A stretch of 64,000 nucleotides of DNA from Streptomyces hawaiiensis (GTDB taxonomy: Bacteria > Actinomycetota > Actinomycetes > Streptomycetales > Streptomycetaceae). A program made the translations under genes and the position numbers. Location: contig NZ_CP021978.1 in the NCBI RefSeq assembly GCF_004803895.1, forward strand, positions 6,820,001 through 6,884,000, read 5' to 3'. This document shows, one piece after another, positions 8,141 through 17,102 of the stretch. How positions within the stretch are numbered: position 1 is the first letter of the stretch; each line of letters opens with the position of its first letter. The notes beneath the pieces were generated by a model. That model saw nothing but the letters and a program-made list of their open reading frames with translations, was not told where the DNA came from and made no database searches.

Positions 8141-8770
8141 GTCTGCTCCAGGTGCATGTCGGTGCGGATCGGACTTCGGTGGCACGTTGCCCTGGCGCGG
8201 ACACCGACCGCGTACGCATGTCTCCCGCAACTCCCGGCGGTTGCAAGGACTTTCTCGTTACGCCGCAGTAGCCGTCGAGGAAGTTACCGGGGGTTACATG
8301 AAGGGTCAAGGGAAGTGTGAACAAAGAGTGGCGATTGTGCGCCGCAGGTGAGTCGCCGGTCTCCCGAAAGGCTCAGATCACGCACAACTCCCTTGCGAAG
8401 CCTTGACGTTGGCGGACGCACGGGTCTACAACTCTCCTCGTCCCACCGGATCCGTGGCGCCGGATCCGCCACGCGGCCCGTCCGCGTGTCCCGGACCCGC
8501 TCGTCCACGTCAGGGCATCTCGTCGCCCGGTGCGTCCGCACGGGCTTTCCCTCGCCCGAGCTCCCCCGCCACGGCGCGGCCGCTCTTCCTGGAACCGCGC
8601 CACCAGCCACCCCCCGCCCGGCCCGGCCGTAGGCCCCTTCCCGTGTGAACCTCCGGCCGGTGACCGGCCTGCCGTTGCCGGCCCGTCACGTACGGAGAAG
8701 GCGTGACGGGCCCGCAACGGCGGACGCCCGGCGCACCCCCACCCCCCGCTATGGAAAGAGGTACACCCCC
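8141..8770. promoter_or_regulatory. Divergent intergenic region upstream of DUF6230 gene and secreted-protein gene
   Basis: A 630-bp region without a convincing gene. A repeated GTTAC pentamer with 10-bp period sits at 8283-8297 on the DUF6230 side. TTGACG (8403-8408) and TACAAC (8427-8432), 18 bp apart, form a good sigma-HrdB-type promoter towards the secreted gene. Downstream lie two inverted repeats, 8655-8669 and 8682-8710. Reading frames here have no recognisable protein. Confidence 0.6.
8403..8432 (+). promoter_or_regulatory. Housekeeping-type promoter, long leader
   Basis: TTGACG at 8403-8408 and TACAAC at 8427-8432 with an 18-bp spacer. If used, transcription would begin near 8439 and give a roughly 330-nt untranslated leader before the ATG at 8771, containing the two hairpins at 8655-8669 and 8682-8710. 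Confidence 0.45.
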
Positions 8771-9412
8771 ATGCGTACGCGCACCCTCCTCGCCCTCACC
8801 GCCGCCGTCGCCGCCCTGGGCCTCGCCGCCCCCGCCTCCGCGGCCGACACCCCCGTCCTGACCACCGCCGACGGCGCGGCCGTCGCGGTCGGCGACGTCC
8901 TCGACGCGTCCCTGGCAAGCGGCACCGCCGCCACCTTCTACTCCAGCGCGACCGGCACCAGCGGCATCTCCTGCACCAAGTCGGCGTTCTCCGCCGCCGT
9001 CACCGACAACCCGGCCGCCCCCGGCACCGCCACCGAGTCCCTGACCTCGCACAGCTTCGACACCAGCGGCTGCACCGCCAATGTCGTCGGGGTGCTCGGC
9101 GTCAGCGGCATCACCGTCGACAACCTGCCCTACACCACCAGCGTCTCCTCCGACGGCACCGTCTCCGTGACTCCGGCCGCGGGCTCCGCCGTGCAGTCCA
9201 CGGTCAAGCTGCGCACTCTGCTCGGCACCATCACCTGCGTCTACCAGGCTCCCGGCCTGACCGGCACGGCGAGCAACGCCGACAACAGCATCTCCTTCGC
9301 CAACCAGCAGTTCACCAAGGTGTCCGGCTCGTCGCTGTGCTTCAGCAACGCCTTCTTCACCGCCAAGTACGCCCCGGTGACCAAGGGCGGCGTCGCCGTC
9401 GTCGTCAACTAG
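8771..9412 (+). CDS. Small secreted protein of unknown function
   Basis: A 213-residue exported protein. MRTRTLLALTAAVAALGLAA and APASA form a clear Sec signal peptide with cleavage after residue 24. The mature part is Thr/Ser/Gly/Ala-rich, likely all-beta, with four Cys (SCTKSA, SGCTAN, ITCVYQ, SSLCFSN) that could make two disulfides. Start ATG 8771 follows GGAAAGAGG. I do not recognise a catalytic motif; many Streptomyces carry one-domain secreted proteins like this. It is convergent with the polysaccharide monooxygenase gene. Confidence 0.85.
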   Translation: MRTRTLLALTAAVAALGLAAPASAADTPVLTTADGAAVAVGDVLDASLASGTAATFYSSATGTSGISCTKSAFSAAVTDNPAAPGTATESLTSHSFDTSGCTANVVGVLGVSGITVDNLPYTTSVSSDGTVSVTPAAGSAVQSTVKLRTLLGTITCVYQAPGLTGTASNADNSISFANQQFTKVSGSSLCFSNAFFTAKYAPVTKGGVAVVVN

Positions 9413-9430
9413 GCGCGCAGCAGCGGTAGT

Positions 9431-10366
9431 TCAGCGTCGCCGAAGCCGTACGGCCAGGGCGGCGCCGCCGGTGAGCAGCAGCACCGCCGCGGCGCCGCCC
9501 GCCAGTACGGGCGCTGACGGGCCGGAGGCCGGGCCGGAGGTGGTGGCCAGCGGTGTGTGGTCGTCCTGAGGCCGCGGGCCGGGGGAGTCCGCGGCGGTGC
9601 TCGCCGCCGGCTCCTTCTTCCCCGGCTCCTCCTTCTCCGGCTCCCTCTTCCGCTCGGGCTCCCTCTTCTCCGGTTCCGCCGTCTTCTGTTCCGTCCCCTC
9701 CCGCGTCTTCCGCGGCTCCTTCTTCGTCTCCGGGAACACCACGTCCGAGCACGAGTAATAGGTGTCCGGCGTGCTGCTGTTCTGCCAGACCGTGTACAGC
9801 ACGTGCCGCCCGGTGCGGTCGGACGGCACAGTGGCCCGGATGCGGTACGCGCCGTCCGTCAGGGCCGGGTCCGTCACCTCGGCGAACGGCTTCTCGGGCA
9901 GATCGGACCAGGACAGCGGCCCGGCCGGGTCGTAGCCGGGCTTCGTCAGATACATCCGGAACGTGCCGGTGTGCGGGATCGTCGATACGTACCGCATCGT
10001 CAGCGCCGCGCCGGGCGTCATCCGGGTCGACGGCCAGTCGGCACGGGCGAGATCGAGGCCCCGGTAGGCGGGCAGGCCCCCGCTGCACAGCTTCCCGTCC
10101 GGGACGACCCGGCGGTCCCGGCCGTTCACGTCCGGCACCCGCAGGTTGTCCCACGCCGTGAAGGGCGCGCCGTTCGCGGCGACGGCCGCACGGCACGCCG
10201 CCGTGCCCGCGCGGTCACCGCCCTCCGGGGAACAGGCCACCACCCGGCTCACCGGGTCCGTCGGCGCCCCGTGTGCCCGGGCGGGCCCCGCCGTCCCCAG
10301 CGGCAGCAGCAGCGAGGTCAGGAGGGCGGCCGCGAGTGCGGTGCGGTGTGCGGTCGTGCGAGACAT
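9431..10366 (-). CDS. AA10 lytic polysaccharide monooxygenase with C-terminal membrane anchor
   Basis: A 311-residue secreted copper enzyme for oxidative cleavage of chitin or cellulose. Signal peptide MSRTTAHRTALAAALLTSLL to ARA, then the mature N-terminus HGAPTDPVSR: His32 is the N-terminal histidine-brace ligand, with the second His in RYVSTIPHTGTFRMY. The catalytic domain runs to about residue 200 (VWQNSSTPDTYYSCSDVVF). It is followed by a charged KREPEKEEPGKK-type linker, and the protein ends with LAGGAAAVLLLTGGAALAV and RLRRR, a sortase-independent membrane anchor rather than a carbohydrate-binding module. Start at ATG 10366; upstream frame extension lacks a signal. Substrate cannot be decided here. 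Confidence 0.9.
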   Translation of the reverse strand: MSRTTAHRTALAAALLTSLLLPLGTAGPARAHGAPTDPVSRVVACSPEGGDRAGTAACRAAVAANGAPFTAWDNLRVPDVNGRDRRVVPDGKLCSGGLPAYRGLDLARADWPSTRMTPGAALTMRYVSTIPHTGTFRMYLTKPGYDPAGPLSWSDLPEKPFAEVTDPALTDGAYRIRATVPSDRTGRHVLYTVWQNSSTPDTYYSCSDVVFPETKKEPRKTREGTEQKTAEPEKREPERKREPEKEEPGKKEPAASTAADSPGPRPQDDHTPLATTSGPASGPSAPVLAGGAAAVLLLTGGAALAVRLRRR

Positions 10367-10740
10367 CCGTCTGCTTCTCCTCGGCCCGGGCGGCGACGTT
10401 CGGTCATGCAGTACGGGAAATCGGCCCGACGCGTTCATCGCGCCACGACCTGCGCCAAAAGGGACCATTGGGCGCCCAACTGCCCGCCAGTGAACCGCCA
10501 TAGAGGGTGGGACGGCAGTTGGATCGAGGGTTTCCCCCGTATCCCGGTGACCTCCCCTTTGCCTATCGTTCGACCACAGCTGACCCGCAGGTAACCCCGA
10601 ACGGTCCGCTTCCGCCTCACGCCTGGCCGGCCATCGCGTCGCTCTTCGCTTTTCGAACCACCCCCCTCCGCTTCGAGGACGAAGCGACTCCACCGCCTTG
10701 CTCCGCCCAGCCCGGAGTCCGGCCACGAAAGGCAACGACC
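10367..10740. promoter_or_regulatory. Divergent region between LPMO and subtilase genes
   Basis: A 374-bp region serving two secreted hydrolytic enzymes transcribed apart. It contains a perfect 9-bp inverted repeat, CCAACTGCC at 10476-10484 and GGCAGTTGG at 10514-10522, separated by 29 bp. No DasR-like site (TGGTCTAGACCA type) is evident. GAAAGG upstream of 10741 is the ribosome site of the protease. Confidence 0.4.
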
Positions 10741-12537
10741 GTGCGTATCTCCCCAGAGCTCAGACGGAAGCTGATATCCGTCGCCGTCGTCTCCACCGCC
10801 CTGCTGACCGCAGCCCCCGCCTCGGTCGCCGTCGCCCAGGAGCCGGCCCCCCGCCCGGCCGCCGTCCCCGCCGCGCAGACCGAGGCCGCTCCCGGTGTCC
10901 GGGCCGAGCGCCTCATCGTCGGCTACAAGTCCGGCGCCACCGAGGCCGAGTCCAACAAGGCGGCGGCCGCCGACGCCGCGTCCAAGGCCGAGAAGACCGG
11001 CGAGGAGATCGACTTCCAGCGCCGCCTCGGCACCGGCGCCGCCCTCGTCGAGCTGGGCACCAACCCCACCCGTGCCTCCGTCGCCGACGTCGTCGCCCAG
11101 TACCAGGCCGACCCGCAGGTCGCCTATGTCGTCCCGGACCGTCTGAACAAGCCGACGGCCGTCACCCCGAACGACACCGAGTACGGCAAGCAGTGGGACC
11201 TGTTCGAGTCCACCGCGGGCATGAACGTCCCGGGCGCCTGGGACACCACCACCGGTACCGGCGTCACCGTCGCCGTCATCGACACCGGCTACGTCACCCA
11301 CTCCGACCTGGCCGCGAACATCGTCGGCGGGTACGACTTCATCTCCGACACGGCCGTCTCGGTCGACGGCAACGGCCGCGACAGCAACCCGGCCGACCCG
11401 GGCGACTGGTACAACGCCAACGAGTGCGGCGCGGGCATCCCGGCCTCCACCTCCTCCTGGCACGGCACCCACGTGGCCGGCACCATCGCCGCCGCCACCA
11501 ACAACGGCAAGGGCATCGCCGGTATCGCCCACGGCGCGAAGATCTCCCCGGTCCGCGTCCTCGGCAAGTGCGGCGGCTACGACTCCGACATCATCGACGC
11601 CATCACCTGGGCGTCCGGCGGTTCGGTCTCCGGCGTGCCCGCCAACACCAACGTCGCCAAGGTCATCAACATGAGCCTCGGCGGGGGCGGCGCCTGCTCC
11701 AGCGCGACCCAGAGCGCCATCAACGGCGCCGTGAGCCGCGGCACCTCGGTCGTCGTCGCGGCGGGCAACGAGAACACCAACGCCTCCAGCTCGTCCCCGG
11801 CGAACTGCGGCAACGTCATCACCGTCGCCGCGACCAACCGCGCGGGCAGCCGCGCCTCGTACTCCAACTACGGCTCGGTCGTGGACATCTCCGCCCCCGG
11901 TGGTGAGACCCGCACCACCGCCAACGGCATCCTCTCCACGCTGAACTCCGGCTCGAAGACGCCGTCGAGCGAGAACTACACCTACTACCAGGGCACCAGC
12001 ATGGCCACCCCGCACGTCGCGGGCCTCGCCGCGCTGATGAAGTCGGCCAACTCCGCCCTCACCCCCGCGCAGATCGAGTCGGCCATCAAGGCCAACGCCC
12101 GTGCCCTGCCGGGCACCTGCTCCGGCGGCTGCGGCGCGGGCCTCGCGGACGCCGCCAAGACGGTTCAGGCCGTGAAGGGCGGGTCGTCCACCGGCACGAC
12201 GTTCTCCAGCACCACCGCCGTCGCCATCCCGGACAACGGCGCCGCCGTCGAGTCGCCGGTCAGCGTCACCGGCCGCAGCGGCAACGCCCCCTCGGCCCTC
12301 CAGGTCGGCGTCGACATCACCCACACCTACCGCGGCGACCTCGTCATCGACCTGGTCGCGCCGGACGGGTCGGCGTACCGCCTGAAGTCCGCGGCGTCGG
12401 ACTCCGCCGACAACGTGAACACCACCTACACGGTGAACGCCTCCAGCGAGGTGGCCAACGGCACCTGGAAGCTGCGCGTCCAGGACACCGCGGCGCAGGA
12501 CACGGGCACCCTCAACGGCTGGAAGCTGACCTTCTGA
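10741..12537 (+). CDS. Secreted subtilisin-family (S8) serine protease with P-domain
   Basis: A 598-residue secreted protease. The GTG at 10741 gives MRISPELRRKLISVAVVSTA with signal peptide to about residue 32; a longer frame from 10507 is rejected because it lacks a signal. Residues about 56-135 are an I9-type inhibitory propeptide. The S8 domain holds the triad Asp181 (AVIDTGYVTH), His241 (HGTHVAGT) and Ser420 (GTSMATPHVAG) with the oxyanion region VVAAGNEN. A C-terminal proprotein-convertase P-domain (about 490-598) ends in GTWKLRVQDTAAQDTG and LNGWKLTF. A perfect 17-bp terminator hairpin follows. It degrades extracellular protein; specificity is not evident. Confidence 0.95.
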   Translation: MRISPELRRKLISVAVVSTALLTAAPASVAVAQEPAPRPAAVPAAQTEAAPGVRAERLIVGYKSGATEAESNKAAAADAASKAEKTGEEIDFQRRLGTGAALVELGTNPTRASVADVVAQYQADPQVAYVVPDRLNKPTAVTPNDTEYGKQWDLFESTAGMNVPGAWDTTTGTGVTVAVIDTGYVTHSDLAANIVGGYDFISDTAVSVDGNGRDSNPADPGDWYNANECGAGIPASTSSWHGTHVAGTIAAATNNGKGIAGIAHGAKISPVRVLGKCGGYDSDIIDAITWASGGSVSGVPANTNVAKVINMSLGGGGACSSATQSAINGAVSRGTSVVVAAGNENTNASSSSPANCGNVITVAATNRAGSRASYSNYGSVVDISAPGGETRTTANGILSTLNSGSKTPSSENYTYYQGTSMATPHVAGLAALMKSANSALTPAQIESAIKANARALPGTCSGGCGAGLADAAKTVQAVKGGSSTGTTFSSTTAVAIPDNGAAVESPVSVTGRSGNAPSALQVGVDITHTYRGDLVIDLVAPDGSAYRLKSAASDSADNVNTTYTVNASSEVANGTWKLRVQDTAAQDTGTLNGWKLTF

Positions 12538-12577
12538 TCCTTCTTCGGGAACTCTGAACGAGGCAGGCCGCGAAGCG

Positions 12578-12618
12578 GGCGGGCCGGCCGGTGCGGATGG
12601 GGCACCGGCCGGCCCGCC
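12578..12618 (+). terminator. Rho-independent-like terminator after subtilase
   Basis: Perfect 17-bp inverted repeat, left arm 12578-12594 and right arm 12602-12618, 7-nt loop, followed by TTT. Its position 40 nt after the stop codon fits a terminator. Confidence 0.8.
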
Positions 12619-12775
12619 TTTACGTCTGGCCCCACAGCCCCCACAATTAGATACCGAACGCGCTGTTTTCTTTCACCAGTTGCGCTTGTTTTGCCGGATG
12701 TGTACCCGTACTCCGGCACACCGGTGTGATGAGCGCCGTCTCAGGGTGAGTTATCGTGTACGCGGGGTAAAAACA

Positions 12776-12791
12776 AACGGCATGACCCGTT
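12776..12791. promoter_or_regulatory. Putative CprB autoregulatory operator
   Basis: AACGG-CATGAC-CCGTT, a perfect 5+5 palindrome with 6-bp centre, 27 bp upstream of the cprB start codon. Gamma-butyrolactone receptors of the ArpA/ScbR/CprB family bind ARE-type palindromes built on such ACGG/CCGT half-sites, and CprB is known to bind upstream of its own gene. The assignment here is by position and half-site only. Confidence 0.6.
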
Positions 12792-12818
12792 CATTTCCGT
12801 CCCGGGAGAGTTCAGCCG

Positions 12819-13466
12819 ATGGCGAGGCAGTTGCGAGCCGAGCAGACCCGCTCGACGATCATCACGGCCGCCGCTGACCTGTTCGACCGTCGCGGCTACG
12901 AATCGACCAGTCTCAGCGACATCGTGGAGCACGCCCACGTCACCAAGGGTGCCCTGTACTTCCACTTCGCGGCGAAGGAGGATCTCGCCCACGCGATCCT
13001 CGAACTCCAGTCGCACACCGCCCGCCGGCTGGCGACGGAGACCGACAACCGCGGCCACACCTCACTCGAGGCGCTGATGCGCCTCACGTTCGGCATCACC
13101 CGCATGTCCGTGGAGGACCCGGTACTGCGGGCCGGGCTGCGGCTCGCGACGGGCGGGATCCGGCCCCGGCCGCCCCTGAGCCACCCCTTCACCGAGTGGC
13201 TGGACATCGTCACGGCCCGGCTGGTCGGCGCGGTCAAGGAGTCCGACGTCCATCCGGAGATCGATATCGACGTCGTGGCCCACTCGCTGGTCTGCTTCTT
13301 CGTCGGCACCCGCGTCGTGGGCCGCTCCCGCGAGCCGGTCGCGCGCCAGCCCCGCCGGACGGCCGAGATGTGGAACATACTCATCCGCGGCCTGGTCCCG
13401 GTGACCCGCAGGGCCCGCTATCTGAGCCTGGCGGCGCGTCTGGAGCGGGAGATCGCACCGGTGTGA
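12819..13466 (+). CDS. cprB: CprB-like gamma-butyrolactone receptor family TetR regulator
   Basis: A 215-residue TetR-type repressor. The N-terminal helix-turn-helix (TIITAAADLFDRRGYESTSL, IVEHAHVTKGALYFHFAAKE) and the ligand domain (LRLATGGIRPRPPLSHPFTEW, GTRVVGRSREP, MWNILIRGLVPVTRRARYLSL) match the ScbR/ArpA/CprB branch closely. In S. coelicolor CprB (SCO6071 from memory) is encoded two genes before geosmin synthase, exactly as here, which supports cprB rather than scbR. CprB-type proteins modulate antibiotic production and sporulation; whether this one binds a butyrolactone is not visible. ATG 12819 follows GGGAGAG. A palindrome upstream suggests autorepression. Confidence 0.88.
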   Translation: MARQLRAEQTRSTIITAAADLFDRRGYESTSLSDIVEHAHVTKGALYFHFAAKEDLAHAILELQSHTARRLATETDNRGHTSLEALMRLTFGITRMSVEDPVLRAGLRLATGGIRPRPPLSHPFTEWLDIVTARLVGAVKESDVHPEIDIDVVAHSLVCFFVGTRVVGRSREPVARQPRRTAEMWNILIRGLVPVTRRARYLSLAARLEREIAPV

Positions 13467-13521
13467 CCGGGCGCGGGGCGGGTCGACCCGTGCGAAGGGC
13501 ACGCGCGTTACGGTGAGGCCC

Positions 13522-14712
13522 ATGCCCGACACCCCCTCCGCACCCCTGCTCCTCGGCAACCAGCCGGGCTCCTTCCCCCACAGTGTGCTGGCCGAGCGGC
13601 ACCCCGCGATCATCAAGCAGGTCCGCGAGGCCTTCCCGTACGAACCAGGGCAGCACCGCGCCCTCGACGAACTGCTCGCCAACTGCACCAAGGGCGAGAT
13701 CGAACCCCTCCCGGCCGACGCGCACGACCGGGACCACTGGGAGATCTGGGGGCTGCGCGAGTACACCGGCCGCTCATGGTTCGACGTGCCGTGGCTCTGG
13801 TCCGAGAGCTGGTTCTACCGCATCCTGCTCCAGGCCGTCGGCTACTTCGGCACCGGACCGTGGCAGGGCATCGACCCCTTCCGCCCCTTCAAACTCGCCG
13901 AACTCGACTCCGCCGAGACCGACGAGGAACTAGCCGCGCTCGACGACCTCACCGGCCGGCCCGCCGCCGAGCAGGCGCAGGCGCTGCTGCACGGCTCCCT
14001 GTGGGGCAACCGCGCCGACCTCGGCTTCCGCCTCTCCGCCGAAGGCGCGCGGGACGCGGACGCCGCGCCCGGCCTGGTGGCCGACGACAGCGACCGGCTC
14101 TGGTCGCTGCTCGACACCACGGCCCCGGGGGACGGCACGCTGTGCCTGGTCGCCGACAACGCGGGCCGCGAACTCGTCCCCGATCTCCTCCTCATCGCCC
14201 ACCTCCTGGAGAGCGGCCGCATCGGACGGGCGGTCCTGCACGTCAAGCCCTACCCCTACTACGTCTCCGACGCCACCACCGCCGACGTCGTCGACGCCCT
14301 GCGCCGGCTGACCGGCGCAGGGGGAGCGGCCGCCACGTACGGGCGGCAGCTGTGGTCCGCCCTGGCCGACGGCCGTCTCACCCTGCGCGCCCATCCCTTC
14401 TCCAGTGCCCCGCTGCCGTACGAGAAGATGCCCGGCGACCTGCGCGCGGAGTTCGCGTCGGCCACGCTCACGATCGTCAAGGGCGACCTCAACTACCGCC
14501 GCCTGGTGGGCGACCGGCTCTGGGAACCGACCACCTCCTTCGCGGACGTCACCGCCTACTTCCCCGGTCCGGTCGCCGCCCTGCGCACCCTGAAGTCGGA
14601 CGTGATCACCGGCCTCGACGCGCGCACCGAGGCCGCCCTGGTCGCGGCGGAGGAGCAGCGCTGGCGCACCAGCGGCACGCATGCGCTGATTCAGGTACGG
14701 AACAACCGGTAA
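13522..14712 (+). CDS. DUF89/ARMT1-like protein
   Basis: A 396-residue cytosolic protein of the DUF89 family (damage-control phosphatases, human ARMT1 relatives). Recognisable elements are GNQPGSFPHSVLAERHPAII at the N-terminus, the PWLWSESWFYRILLQAVGYF segment, the metal-site region LCLVADNAGRELVPDLLLIA (Asp-Asn) and HVKPYPYYVSDATTADV with a later GDLNYRRLVGD. Family members are metal-dependent phosphatases acting on phosphometabolites; the substrate here is unknown. ATG 13522 is preferred to GTG 13513 because GTGAGG precedes it at proper spacing. It lies between cprB and geosmin synthase, a conserved Streptomyces order. Confidence 0.85.
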   Translation: MPDTPSAPLLLGNQPGSFPHSVLAERHPAIIKQVREAFPYEPGQHRALDELLANCTKGEIEPLPADAHDRDHWEIWGLREYTGRSWFDVPWLWSESWFYRILLQAVGYFGTGPWQGIDPFRPFKLAELDSAETDEELAALDDLTGRPAAEQAQALLHGSLWGNRADLGFRLSAEGARDADAAPGLVADDSDRLWSLLDTTAPGDGTLCLVADNAGRELVPDLLLIAHLLESGRIGRAVLHVKPYPYYVSDATTADVVDALRRLTGAGGAAATYGRQLWSALADGRLTLRAHPFSSAPLPYEKMPGDLRAEFASATLTIVKGDLNYRRLVGDRLWEPTTSFADVTAYFPGPVAALRTLKSDVITGLDARTEAALVAAEEQRWRTSGTHALIQVRNNR

Positions 14713-14852
14713 CGGGCGCGAGGAGACATCCGGTCGAGGAAGAACGCCACAAGGGCCGGGCAGAACTCCCGCATTCGCCTCTGATTCACGCGATGGTGTG
14801 ATCATGTCCCGCCCGGCGGATGCCGCCGCGGGGCGCCGGGTAGGGCCCGGCC

Positions 14853-17018
14853 ATGACGCAGCCGTTCGAACTCCCGCACTTCTACATGCCGCACCCCGCG
14901 CGGCTGAACCCCCATCTCGACGAGGCCCGCGCCCACTCGACCGGGTGGGCGCGGGAGATGGGCATGCTGGAGGGATCCGGCGTCTGGGAGCAGGCCGACC
15001 TCGACGCGCACGACTACGGCCTGCTCTGCGCCTACACCCACCCCGACTGCGACGGCCCCGCCCTCTCCCTGATCACCGACTGGTACGTGTGGGTCTTCTT
15101 CTTCGACGACCACTTCCTGGAGATGTACAAGCGCAGCCAGGACCGCGCCGCCGGCAAGGCCCACCTGGACCGGCTGCCCCTCTTCATGCCGCTGGACCTC
15201 TCGACTCCCGTGCCCGAGCCGGAGAACCCGGTCGAGGCGGGCCTGGCCGACCTGTGGACGCGCACGGTGCCGAAGATGTCCGACGACTGGCGCCGCCGCT
15301 TCGCCGTGGCCACCGAGCACCTCCTCAACGAGTCGATGTGGGAGCTGTCCAACATCAACGAGGGGCGGATCGCCAACCCCGTCGAGTACATCGAGATGCG
15401 CCGCAAGGTCGGCGGCGCCCCCTGGTCGGCGGGGCTCGTGGAGTACGCGACCGCCGAAGTGCCCGCCTCCGTCGCCGAGACCAGGCCGCTGAGGGTGCTG
15501 ATGGAGACGTTCTCCGACGCCGTGCACCTGCGCAACGACCTGTTCTCCTACCAGCGCGAGGTCGAGGACGAGGGCGAGAACAGCAACGGCGTGCTCGTCC
15601 TGGAGACCTTCTTCGGCTGCACCACCCAGGAGGCCGCCGACACCGTCAACGACGTCCTCACCTCCCGCCTCCACCAGTTCGAGCACACGGCGTTCACCGA
15701 AGTGCCCGCGGTGGCCCTGGAGAAGGGGATCGGGCCGGACGAGGTGGCGGCCGTGGCGGCGTACACGAAGGGGCTGCAGGACTGGCAGTCCGGCGGCCAC
15801 GAATGGCATCTGCGCTCCAGCCGCTACATGAACGAGAACGCCGCGCGCGGCAGCGGCCCATGGCCGGGATGCTCCGGCATCGGCACCTCCGCCGCCGACG
15901 TCCGCGCCCTGCTCGCGACGGCCGGGGCGGAGCGGCTGCGTTCCTACACGCACGTGCCGTACCAGAAGGTCGGGCCGTCGCGGATCCCCGACATCCGCAT
16001 GCCGTTCCCGCTGGAGCTCAGTCCGCACCTGGACCACGCCCGCCGGAGCCTGCGCGACTGGGTGGAGCGGATGGGCATCCTCACCGAGGGCGTCTGGGAC
16101 GAGGACAAGCTCCGCGCCTACGACCTCCCGCTCTGCTCGGCCGGCCTCGACCCGGACGCCACGCCCGAGGCCCTCGACCTCAGCGCGCAGTGGCTCGCCT
16201 GGGGCACCTACGGCGACGACTACTACCCGCTGGTCTACGGCCACCGCCGCGACCTCGCCGCCGCCCGGCTGACCACGGCCCGCCTGTCCGACTGCATGCC
16301 GACCGCCGGAGAGGAGCCGCTGCTCCCGGTCAACGCCATGGAGCGCGGCCTGGTAGACCTGTGGGTGCGCACCACCGCGGGGATGACACCCGAGGCGCGG
16401 CGCACGCTCAAGGACGCCATCAACGTCATGACCGAGAGCTGGGTGTGGGAGCTGTTCAACCAGCTCCAGAACCGCGTCCCCGACCCGGTCGACTACCTGG
16501 AGATGCGCCGGGCGACCTTCGGCTCCGACCTCACCCTGAGCCTGTGCCGGATGGGACACGGCCCCGCCGTCCCGCCCGAGGTCTACCACAGCGGCCCGGT
16601 CCGCTCCCTGGAGAACGCCGCGATGGACTTCGCGTGCCTCCTCAACGACGTCTTCTCGTACCAGAAGGAGATCGAGTTCGAGGGCGAGATCCACAACGCG
16701 ATCCTCGTCGTGCAAACCTTCTTCGGCTGCGACTATCCGACCGGGCTCGGCATCGTGCACGACCTGATGAGCCAGCGCATGCGCCAGTTCGAGCACGTCG
16801 TCGAACACGAACTGCCCATCTTGTACGACGACTTCCAGCTCAATGAGGAGGCGCGCGCGGCGATGGGGACATACGTGGCGGACCTGCGGAACTGGCTGTC
16901 CGGCATCCTCAACTGGCATCGCGAGGTGGACCGCTACAAGGGCGAGTGGCTGTCCCGCCGCGCCCACGGCTTCCTCCCGGACCGGCCACCGGCCATGCCC
17001 GTGCCCGCTCTTCGCTGA
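14853..17018 (+). CDS. geoA: Geosmin synthase (germacradienol/geosmin synthase, bifunctional)
   Basis: A 721-residue, two-domain class I terpene synthase. The N-terminal half converts farnesyl diphosphate to germacradienol/germacrene D; the C-terminal half turns germacradienol into geosmin with loss of acetone. N-domain Mg sites: DDHFLE at 85-90 and NDLFSYQRE; C-domain: DDYYPLVYG and NDVFSYQKE, the latter domain starting near residue 370 (PYQKVGPSRIPDIRMP). Length and both motif sets match S. coelicolor SCO6073 (Cyc2). ATG 14853 follows AGGG. Cytosolic; the gene is a Streptomyces hallmark linked to sporulation. A strong hairpin lies downstream. Confidence 0.97.
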   Translation: MTQPFELPHFYMPHPARLNPHLDEARAHSTGWAREMGMLEGSGVWEQADLDAHDYGLLCAYTHPDCDGPALSLITDWYVWVFFFDDHFLEMYKRSQDRAAGKAHLDRLPLFMPLDLSTPVPEPENPVEAGLADLWTRTVPKMSDDWRRRFAVATEHLLNESMWELSNINEGRIANPVEYIEMRRKVGGAPWSAGLVEYATAEVPASVAETRPLRVLMETFSDAVHLRNDLFSYQREVEDEGENSNGVLVLETFFGCTTQEAADTVNDVLTSRLHQFEHTAFTEVPAVALEKGIGPDEVAAVAAYTKGLQDWQSGGHEWHLRSSRYMNENAARGSGPWPGCSGIGTSAADVRALLATAGAERLRSYTHVPYQKVGPSRIPDIRMPFPLELSPHLDHARRSLRDWVERMGILTEGVWDEDKLRAYDLPLCSAGLDPDATPEALDLSAQWLAWGTYGDDYYPLVYGHRRDLAAARLTTARLSDCMPTAGEEPLLPVNAMERGLVDLWVRTTAGMTPEARRTLKDAINVMTESWVWELFNQLQNRVPDPVDYLEMRRATFGSDLTLSLCRMGHGPAVPPEVYHSGPVRSLENAAMDFACLLNDVFSYQKEIEFEGEIHNAILVVQTFFGCDYPTGLGIVHDLMSQRMRQFEHVVEHELPILYDDFQLNEEARAAMGTYVADLRNWLSGILNWHREVDRYKGEWLSRRAHGFLPDRPPAMPVPALR

Positions 17019-17063
17019 GGCGGCGATCCGGCCGGACCGACTCGCGACGGGACCTGTTCCCGT

Positions 17064-17102
17064 GGCCCGTACCGCACCCGACGACCGGGTGCGGTACGGG
17101 CC
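17064..17102 (+). terminator. Strong hairpin terminator after geosmin synthase
   Basis: Perfect 17-bp inverted repeat, arms 17064-17080 and 17086-17102 with a 5-nt loop, extendable by wobble pairs on both sides. Located 45 nt after the geoA stop. No T-run follows, which is usual in Streptomyces. Confidence 0.8.

Noticed and set aside
10367..10740. DasR operator controlling the LPMO gene
   Set aside because: No TGGTCTAGACCA-like sequence is present in the region.
14802..16967. 721-codon minus-strand frame opposite geosmin synthase
   Set aside because: Same length as the synthase by codon bias only; no domain recognised.
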